The position numbers were made by a program, and so were the translations under genes. Shown here in pieces: positions 1 through 4,564 of a stretch of 7,475 nt of DNA (positions are counted from its first letter, which is position 1; every line of letters begins with the position of its first letter). The stretch is from positions 1 through 7,475 of the forward strand of contig CAZMRK010000295.1 in NCBI GenBank assembly GCA_964568355.1, in the 5' to 3' direction. A model generated the notes under the pieces. That model was not told the DNA's origin. It did not search any database and saw only the letters and a list, made by a program, of their open reading frames with translations. Source of the stretch: JAJPJX01 sp964568355. GTDB lineage: Bacteria; Acidobacteriota; Terriglobia; Bryobacterales; Bryobacteraceae.

Positions 1-3
1 GAA

Positions 4-19
4 CCGGACGCCGGTCCGG
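4..19. repeat. Short GC-rich inverted repeat at the window edge
   Basis: CCGGAC and GTCCGG form a perfect 6-bp inverted repeat around the loop GCCG. It may be the end of a terminator or leader belonging to sequence outside the window. There is no T-tract after it, so I do not call a terminator. Confidence 0.35.
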
Positions 20-22
20 GTC

Positions 23-38
23 GGGTGGCAGGGTGGCA
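23..38. repeat. 8-bp perfect tandem duplication GGGTGGCA x2
   Basis: The unit GGGTGGCA occurs twice back to back and is followed by a partial third unit (GGCA). It ends 23 bases before the ATG of the small gene at 62, just upstream of its ribosome binding site. It may be a replication-slippage product; no function can be assigned. Confidence 0.6.
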
Positions 39-61
39 GGCAGTGATACGGAAGGATCATT

Positions 62-313
62 ATGGCTACTAGATCGCGCACTACCTTTAAAAAACGCCAA
101 AAGGAACTCGCCCGGCAGGAGAAGCAGCGCGACAAAGCCGCCCGGAGGATGCAACGGAAGATGGAGAAGATGCTTCATCCGAACAGCGGCTTGGGTGACG
201 AACTGGACGGCACGTTCCCAGATGGCGAAGCAGATGGCACCGTGGGCGAGGAAGACTCCCTCGGAGAACATCCGGCTTTAGGCACGGATCAGGCTTTGGG
301 CACCCAGGCCTGA
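62..313 (+). CDS. Small charge-segregated hypothetical protein (83 aa)
   Basis: I cannot assign a function. The start is well supported: GGAAGGA at 50-56 lies 5 bases before the ATG. Residues 1-38 are almost all Lys, Arg, Gln, Glu and Ala, with motifs such as FKKRQKELARQEKQRDKAARR, and should form one long, strongly basic helix or coiled coil. Residues 45-83 are acidic, Gly-rich and probably disordered, with an in-frame repeat ALGTDQ/ALGTQA at the C-terminus. From memory, small proteins beginning MAxRSRxTFxKRQKExARQ occur in acidobacteria and deltaproteobacteria with no known role; the basic helix would suit RNA, ribosome or DNA binding, which is inference only. An intrinsic terminator follows about 50 bases after the stop, so it appears to be the last gene of its transcript. 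Confidence 0.75.
   Translation: MATRSRTTFKKRQKELARQEKQRDKAARRMQRKMEKMLHPNSGLGDELDGTFPDGEADGTVGEEDSLGEHPALGTDQALGTQA
274..303 (+). repeat. 18-bp-period in-frame repeat at the 3' end of the small gene
   Basis: GGCTTTAGGCAC (274-285) and GGCTTTGGGCAC (292-303) differ at one base and are 18 bp apart, so the duplication keeps the frame and encodes ALGTDQ then ALGTQA. It suggests a loosely constrained, slippage-prone C-terminal tail. Confidence 0.5.
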
Positions 314-360
314 AGCTGGTTGCAGTTTTTAAACACAGTCCCACACATCGAGATGGGATA

Positions 361-400
361 GGGCCTCCGGCGGATTCCTGCGCCGGCGGCCCTTTCTTTT
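361..400 (+). terminator. Rho-independent terminator
   Basis: GGGCCTCCGGCG (361-372) pairs with CGCCGGCGGCCC (381-392) around an 8-base loop, with one T-C mismatch. The tract TTTCTTTT (393-400) follows at once. This is a classical intrinsic terminator for the gene ending at 313 and separates it from the enzyme gene at 420. Confidence 0.9.
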
Positions 401-405
401 ATAAT
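400..405 (+). promoter_or_regulatory. Candidate -10 box (TATAAT) of the enolase-superfamily gene
   Basis: A perfect TATAAT begins at the last T of the terminator tract and ends 14 bases before the ATG at 420. A good -35 box is missing, because that position falls in the terminator stem. If used, transcription would start near 412 and leave a leader of about 8 bases, too short for a normal Shine-Dalgarno sequence; none is seen. AT-rich sequence after a terminator can give this hexamer by chance. Confidence 0.4.
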
Positions 406-419
406 TCAGAATCACACTC

Positions 420-1571
420 ATGAAAATTACCAATGTGGAGGTTCTGGTTCTGAAGTCGCCCGGGCTGTATCACAATCCCCAGGGCTCGGAGGAACCGGTG
501 GGGCCGACGTATATGGGAGTGGTGCGCGTCTCGACCGATGCCGGCATCACCGGATACTCGGATATGGAGACTTCGGCGACCGTCGCCAAAGCCGCTGTGG
601 ACGCGCCGCGCTGGAGCGAGCCGGGCATGGAGTGTTTCGACGGCTTGGCTTCGCTGCTGATCGGAGAGAATCCGCTGGAGGTCGAGCGGCTCTGGTACAG
701 AATGTACCGGGGTAGTATCTACTACGGGCGGCGGGGAGTAGCGATTCAAGCCATTTCCGCCATCGACATCGCGCTGTGGGACATCATGGGCAAGTTCTAC
801 CGGCAGCCGGTGCATATCTTGCTCGGTGGTAAATGGCGAGATAAGGTGCGGGCCTATGCCAGCACGCTGTTCCGGCCTACGCCGGAAGCGATGCGTGAGG
901 CGACGCGCGGCTATTTGGATCAGGGATTCACCGCGATCAAGTTCGGCTGGGGTGTCTTCGGCAAGGACCCGGACCAGGATATCCGCCTGGTCGAAGCCGC
1001 CCGGATCGAAATGGGCGAGAAACTGGACCTGCTCGTCGATACCGGCTGGTTCGTCGAGAGAACGCCGAAACAGGCCATCCAGGTGGTGCGTTCGATTGAA
1101 CCCTATCGCCCGTTTTTTGTAGAGGAGTTGCTTCATCCGGAAGACTACGAGGGCTATCGGGAGGTGGCGCAGGCCGTCGATCCGCTGATCGCCTGTGGCG
1201 AGCAGGAGGCCACGGAATGGGGGTTCCAGCGCCTCATGGAAGAGGGCGGCGTAGACGTCCTGCAGCCGGACCTGACCCGTTGCGGCGGCCTGACCGTGGG
1301 CCGCAAGATCGTGCATATGGCTGAGCGCGCCAACGTGCTGGTGATTCCGCACTCCTGGTGCTCCGACCTGCTGACCGCGGCCTCCCTGCATCTGAATGCT
1401 TATCAGCGGAGGGCGGTGTTCATCGAGTTCAATACCTCGCAGGGTCCCTTGAGCCGGGCCATGGTGCGCGACCCGCTGCGGCTCGACGACGGCTTTGTGG
1501 CTGTGCCCACAGGACCCGGGCTGGGCGTGGAAGTCGATGAAGCCACGCTCGAAAAGTATCGCATCGCCTGA
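420..1571 (+). CDS. Mandelate racemase/muconate lactonizing enzyme family protein (probable acid-sugar dehydratase)
   Basis: This is an enolase-superfamily enzyme that would abstract a proton alpha to a carboxylate using one Mg2+, in the cytosol. Its 383 residues fit the family. Residues 1-125 form the capping domain and about 140-360 the barrel. Predicted metal ligands are D207 (LLVDTGW), E235 (FFVEE) and E261 (CGEQE). The mandelate-racemase His-Asp dyad appears as D284 (QPDLTRCGG) and H311 (VIPHSW), with E336 (FIEFN) as the usual following Glu. K174 (AIKFGWG) matches the first Lys of the KxK motif, but the second position is Gly, so the His-Asp dyad may act alone. That favours dehydration of a sugar acid over racemisation; the substrate cannot be told. 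No transporter or sugar-catabolic gene is adjacent. The ATG lacks a clear Shine-Dalgarno. Its stop lies 6 bases from the convergent AsmA stop. Confidence 0.92.
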   Translation: MKITNVEVLVLKSPGLYHNPQGSEEPVGPTYMGVVRVSTDAGITGYSDMETSATVAKAAVDAPRWSEPGMECFDGLASLLIGENPLEVERLWYRMYRGSIYYGRRGVAIQAISAIDIALWDIMGKFYRQPVHILLGGKWRDKVRAYASTLFRPTPEAMREATRGYLDQGFTAIKFGWGVFGKDPDQDIRLVEAARIEMGEKLDLLVDTGWFVERTPKQAIQVVRSIEPYRPFFVEELLHPEDYEGYREVAQAVDPLIACGEQEATEWGFQRLMEEGGVDVLQPDLTRCGGLTVGRKIVHMAERANVLVIPHSWCSDLLTAASLHLNAYQRRAVFIEFNTSQGPLSRAMVRDPLRLDDGFVAVPTGPGLGVEVDEATLEKYRIA

Positions 1572-1582
1572 GGCGGCTCAGG
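1567..1582. other. Inverted repeat shared by two convergent stop codons
   Basis: CCTGAG (1567-1572), loop GCGG, CTCAGG (1577-1582) is a perfect 6-bp inverted repeat. It contains the TGA of the plus-strand enzyme gene and the TGA (TCA on this strand) of the minus-strand AsmA gene. A hairpin could form in both transcripts and act as a weak bidirectional barrier or 3'-end protector. Neither side has a U-tract. Confidence 0.5.
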
Positions 1583-3194
1583 GATTCACTTCCGACGGAG
1601 ATTTCCCGCCGAGGTTCAAACCGAAAGAAGGCTTCTGCAGCGTGCCGGTGACCTTGATCGGCAACTGCGCGCCGGAGCCTTTCTTTTTGTTTTTGAAAAA
1701 CGGATCGACCAGCTTCAGCAAAAAGGACTTGATCCCGGTGGTGGTCTCCGAAAGCTTGGCATCGAGCCGGAGCGTTCCGCGGAAATCCAGTTCCCGGCTC
1801 CGCATGCCGCAGTTGCCGCGAATCGACACGCGGGCGCCGGGTACTTCGAAGTAGAGATCGGAGATGTGGATCACGCCTCGGTCGACGCGGAAGCGGGCCC
1901 GGAGATTGGAGACGACACGCTCCGGCGTATCGTCGGCGCTGGCCTTGTCTTTGTCTCTGTCTTGATCGTCGCCGCGGCCCTTCTCGCTGAGCTGATTTAC
2001 TTTGGCCTGGACTTTGGGATTGGTGAAGTGGCCGGACCGCACACGAATATCTCCGTCCAGAAATAACTTCTCCGAGGTAGGCACTTTTCCGGGCGGAAGC
2101 CGGAAGGCAGTGTGGAGATCGACGGCGCCGGTCATTGGCGGTACGGCGGACTTGACGCCGAGCTTCAAAAGATCTTCCATGCGCGCCTGGGTGGCGGTGA
2201 CATCCAGAATCACCGTCTTGCCGCGGACGCCTTCGACCTGGGTGACCGCCCCGCAAGCGGTAATCCGGGAACGAAGAAACTCGGCGGCGACAGGCTCCAG
2301 TCGGGTGTCTCCGTTCGTGCCGTCGACGACCGCATGAAAGCGCGTCCGGAGATGCACGGGATGGGCCGCCGCTTTGACCTGGAAATCGGGGACGTCCGTG
2401 TCTCCATCCACTTCGATATTCTCCAGCACGCCCTGATAGTGTCCGCGCGACGAGAGGATGCCGGCGATCGTGCGGAAGACGGACAGGTCAGCGTGCTCGA
2501 AGCGGTAGTCGCCGGAGACGGGAGTCAGGCTGGGTTCGTCCTTTTGCCATGGGCCAAACCTGCCGGTGCTGACGATCAACCCCGGAGGTTTCGGATTGGA
2601 GAGCGTAGCCCGAAAAGTCATAGGGCGGGTGGCGCTGGCCGATTCGATCGTCAGCCGGTAAAGGTTCATGTCGTGCGGCAATTTATCGGCCTGCTGCGGC
2701 AGAATCTGCAGAAAGCTGCCGTCGGCGATGATCTCGTCCACGATGACATCGCCCGAAGATCCGCCGGACTTGCGCTGGGGAGACCGTTTCGGAGCCTGCT
2801 GGCCGCGCGGAGGTACGTGGATCTGCAAGCCTTCCAGCCGGACCTGCCGCACATGGCGCGGCGATCGAAAAATTCCCCATGGACTCACCCGCGCCTCGAA
2901 GCGGCGGATCCGGATCAAGGGAGGCAGGTCGATGCGGCCGTGGTGCCGGAACACGAAGGCCTCGCCGGTGACTCCGATGTGCGGAACCAGCGAGAGCTTC
3001 ACCGGTCCTAGCTCGACTTGGCTGGCCATGCGATCTTCCAGGAAATCGATCATGCGTGCGCGAAGCATCGATTCCAGATAGGGCCTGGCCGCGGCCCACC
3101 ACAGGATCGCCAGGCCTAGCAGGCTCGCTCCGGCGATCCACACAACTTTGCGGACTTGGAAAATATGTTTCGTCCGGGATGCGATGCCATTCAT
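1578..3194 (-). CDS. AsmA family envelope protein, N-terminally membrane-anchored
   Basis: The 538-residue protein starts with a short basic segment and one membrane helix at about 17-37 (VVWIAGASLLGLAILWWAAA). A long beta-rich region follows, so the bulk should lie in the periplasm. Residues 40-130 show the AsmA-like pattern of alternating hydrophobics with VELGPVKLSLVPHIGV and an Arg-rich strand. The C-terminus (LPIKVTGTLQKPSFGLNLG, 511-529) matches the usual AsmA ending. AsmA-type proteins are related to VPS13/TamB-like lipid-transfer proteins and affect outer-membrane lipid homeostasis; a role here is inferred from family only. Two charged linkers interrupt the fold (about 130-148 and 402-428, the latter rich in Asp and Lys). 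CCTC at 3203-3206 reads GAGG on the coding strand, 8 bases before the ATG. It is transcribed divergently from the sigma gene. Confidence 0.85.
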   Translation of the reverse strand: MNGIASRTKHIFQVRKVVWIAGASLLGLAILWWAAARPYLESMLRARMIDFLEDRMASQVELGPVKLSLVPHIGVTGEAFVFRHHGRIDLPPLIRIRRFEARVSPWGIFRSPRHVRQVRLEGLQIHVPPRGQQAPKRSPQRKSGGSSGDVIVDEIIADGSFLQILPQQADKLPHDMNLYRLTIESASATRPMTFRATLSNPKPPGLIVSTGRFGPWQKDEPSLTPVSGDYRFEHADLSVFRTIAGILSSRGHYQGVLENIEVDGDTDVPDFQVKAAAHPVHLRTRFHAVVDGTNGDTRLEPVAAEFLRSRITACGAVTQVEGVRGKTVILDVTATQARMEDLLKLGVKSAVPPMTGAVDLHTAFRLPPGKVPTSEKLFLDGDIRVRSGHFTNPKVQAKVNQLSEKGRGDDQDRDKDKASADDTPERVVSNLRARFRVDRGVIHISDLYFEVPGARVSIRGNCGMRSRELDFRGTLRLDAKLSETTTGIKSFLLKLVDPFFKNKKKGSGAQLPIKVTGTLQKPSFGLNLGGKSPSEVNP

Positions 3195-3256
3195 CCGTGG
3201 CGCCTCGCATTTCCGTGTAGCACCCCGGTTTCCAGCGGATGAAAACGTCCCTTTGC

Positions 3257-3274
3257 CTGGGAAAAATTTTCCAG
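3257..3274. promoter_or_regulatory. AT-centred near-palindrome in the divergent intergenic region
   Basis: CTGGGAAAAATTTTCCAG is an 18-bp near-palindrome: CTGG and CCAG arms, AAA/TTT inside, one G-T pair and an A-A centre. It lies 62 bases upstream of the AsmA start and about 100 upstream of the sigma start, a position suited to a regulator acting on either promoter. Confidence 0.4.
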
Positions 3275-3299
3275 TCAGCTCGTTAAGAAAGATATAGGA

Positions 3300-3333
3300 A
3301 CCGTAAGTAGAGGAAAGGATCTTACCGTAAGAT
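3300..3333. promoter_or_regulatory. Candidate operator: 15-bp perfect palindrome with repeated ACCGTAAG
   Basis: ATCTTACCGTAAGAT (3319-3333) is a perfect palindrome of two 7-bp arms around one C. A one-base loop makes a poor RNA hairpin, so it reads better as a DNA site for a dimeric regulator. Its right half ACCGTAAG (3324-3331) is repeated in direct orientation at 3300-3307, and the reverse complement CTTACGGT occurs at 3457-3464 inside the sigma gene. It lies 43 bases before the sigma ATG. No convincing -35/-10 pair can be fixed around it. Confidence 0.5.
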
Positions 3334-3376
3334 ACTGGCCGCGGAAGCAGCGCATCCTTAGCATGGAGAATTAGCG

Positions 3377-3988
3377 ATGACTCCTCTGGAATATACTCCT
3401 GCTGATGATGCGACCGCTAAAATAACGGTTAGCGCTCTGACCGTGAAGTCCGCTTCCTTACGGTCGCGATTCGGTGGCAGAACGGAACCGCGCGCACCAG
3501 CAAGCGGACGAACCGAATCACTCGGTGAGGGCACTAGCCAAGACTATGCGAAATGCTACACGAGTTGTTATAGCCGGACGGTAGCCTTACTCCGGTCGCG
3601 GGGTGCTTCGCAATCCGATGCTGTCGAGTTTGCGCAAGCGGCTTGGGCCAAAGGATGGGAGAGCCTGCACCAGCTTCGTGACTGGAGTCGCATCGTCCCC
3701 TGGATCAACAGTATCGCCCTCAATATGTATCGGACCTCGCTGCTTTCAAGCAGCCGGGAGAGCGCTCTTAGCGAAACCATACCTTGCGGGCCGGAGGGCT
3801 GGGCCTCATGGGAAGTTCGCTTGCTTCTGGAAAAGTGCCGGCCCGAGGATAGCGAGATTCTCGTGTCGCGATATTGGAGTGGCTTGAGTATTCAGGAGAT
3901 CGGCCGGCAGCATAACTGGTCCGATGGCGCTACTCGCGTCCGATTGCTGCGGGCGCGCAGGAGTTTGAAGCGAGAGATCGAGAGATGA
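3377..3988 (+). CDS. ECF-type sigma-70 family RNA polymerase sigma factor
   Basis: The 203-residue protein has the two-domain layout of ECF sigma factors. Region 2 spans about 58-122, with the typical stretch SRIVPWINSIALNMYRT (core binding and -10 recognition). Region 4 spans about 150-200, with SEILVSRYWSGLSIQEIG and a helix-turn-helix ending RVRLLRARRSLKREI (-35 recognition). Residues 1-55 are a polar, probably disordered extension rarely seen in minimal ECF factors. The start is supported by GGAG at 3365-3368, 8 bases before the ATG. No anti-sigma gene (membrane or zinc-binding) follows; the next gene, 36 bases on, encodes a small 17M-like protein. The upstream palindrome suggests transcriptional control. 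The sigma call is solid; the ECF group is not determined. Confidence 0.88.
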   Translation: MTPLEYTPADDATAKITVSALTVKSASLRSRFGGRTEPRAPASGRTESLGEGTSQDYAKCYTSCYSRTVALLRSRGASQSDAVEFAQAAWAKGWESLHQLRDWSRIVPWINSIALNMYRTSLLSSSRESALSETIPCGPEGWASWEVRLLLEKCRPEDSEILVSRYWSGLSIQEIGRQHNWSDGATRVRLLRARRSLKREIER

Positions 3989-4024
3989 TCGACCTCTGGA
4001 GTATTCGCGCCGGCGCAACGAAAT

Positions 4025-4381
4025 ATGTTTATGCCAAAAGGAATCGCGGTCTATGCCGTTCTCTCGGAGGGAGCAAAGGCGCATAGCGTTGTGGATCGCT
4101 TCAAGAGCGCCGGATTTCCCGGGCAGGCGCTTTCTTCTGTGGTAATTGAGGACGGCAAGCAGCCTTCCATCCGCAGTGGCTGGGCGGCCAAGATCCTGCA
4201 GGCTCTGGGATGTGAGCCGGGATGCGCGGCTATGGCCGGAAGCGACTTGCGTTCCGGAGACATCTTCGTAGTGGTTATGTGCGGAGACTTGGACTCTGCT
4301 GCTAAGGCCGCGGAGTTACTCGAAAACTCGGGAGCCACCAATGTCTGGGCTGCACGGACCAGCAATGCGGCATATGTGTGA
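4025..4381 (+). CDS. Small protein resembling the general stress protein 17M fold (118 aa)
   Basis: This appears to be a soluble alpha/beta protein. The first half (GIAVYAVLSEGAKAHSVVDRFKSAGFPG) reads as strand then helix, with the 'variable, then VDRLKxAGF' pattern of YflT/17M-like stress proteins. The second half (SGDIFVVVMCGDLDSAAKAAELLENSGATNV, about 77-107) repeats a strand-helix unit, like the family's VxxxDxxxAxxAxxILxxxGA motif. The assignment is from remembered pattern, not a search. Cysteines C63, C67 (CEPGC) and C86 are notable in so short a protein and could be redox-active or bind a metal. No Shine-Dalgarno is visible before ATG 4025 or before the in-frame ATG at 4031, so either may be the start. 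The gene follows the sigma gene by 36 bases and may be co-transcribed with it. Confidence 0.7.
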   Translation: MFMPKGIAVYAVLSEGAKAHSVVDRFKSAGFPGQALSSVVIEDGKQPSIRSGWAAKILQALGCEPGCAAMAGSDLRSGDIFVVVMCGDLDSAAKAAELLENSGATNVWAARTSNAAYV

Positions 4382-4398
4382 TTCCTCGCGCTCATAGG

Positions 4399-4428
4399 TT
4401 GGCAGAGCCGCGGTTTTGATGTTAGTAT
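4399..4428 (+). promoter_or_regulatory. Candidate promoter for the TolB-like/TPR gene
   Basis: TTGGCA (4399-4404, five of six matches to TTGACA) is followed after 18 bases by TAGTAT (4423-4428, four of six to TATAAT). A transcript starting near 4435 would carry the GGAGGAGAAGG tract and the hairpin at 4448-4462 in its leader. Confidence 0.35.
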
Positions 4429-4438
4429 TGGAGCGCAC

Positions 4439-4462
4439 GGAGGAGAAGGTATCCCCGATACC
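4439..4462 (+). promoter_or_regulatory. Strong Shine-Dalgarno-like tract abutting a small hairpin
   Basis: GGAGGAGAAGG (4439-4449) is the best Shine-Dalgarno-like tract in the gap. It runs into the perfect inverted repeat GGTATC-CCC-GATACC (4448-4462). No ATG, GTG or TTG lies at a suitable distance in the frame of the TPR gene; the in-frame codons there are ATC (4451 and 4463). Either the start codon is non-canonical, the tract is not used, or the sequence has changed here. Confidence 0.35.
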
Positions 4463-4564
4463 ATCCGCAGAAAACTCAAAAGTAAAACCAGTCACCAGGA
4501 AAGCGGCGTAGCGAAAGAATGCGCGGCCGAAGGAGAGATTCCGGAGGCGGCGCTTCGCACCCAG

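Noticed and set aside
399..1391. 330-codon minus-strand open frame opposite the enolase-superfamily gene
   Set aside because: It lies wholly antisense to a gene with clear family motifs; its translation is rich in His, Arg, Gln and Pro with no recognisable domain. It is a GC-content shadow.
2112..3011. 299-codon plus-strand open frame opposite the AsmA gene
   Set aside because: No family motif in its translation, and the minus-strand frame has a membrane anchor, a conserved AsmA C-terminus and a good Shine-Dalgarno.
3297..3329. ECF-type promoter (GGAAC at 3297-3301, CGTA at 3326-3329) for sigma autoregulation
   Set aside because: The spacing is 24 bases, against about 15-17 for ECF promoters, and the CGTA lies inside the palindrome.
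4007..4016. GCGCCGGCGC palindrome between the sigma and 17M-like genes as a terminator
   Set aside because: It is only 10 bp with no loop and no T-tract; common by chance in GC-rich DNA.
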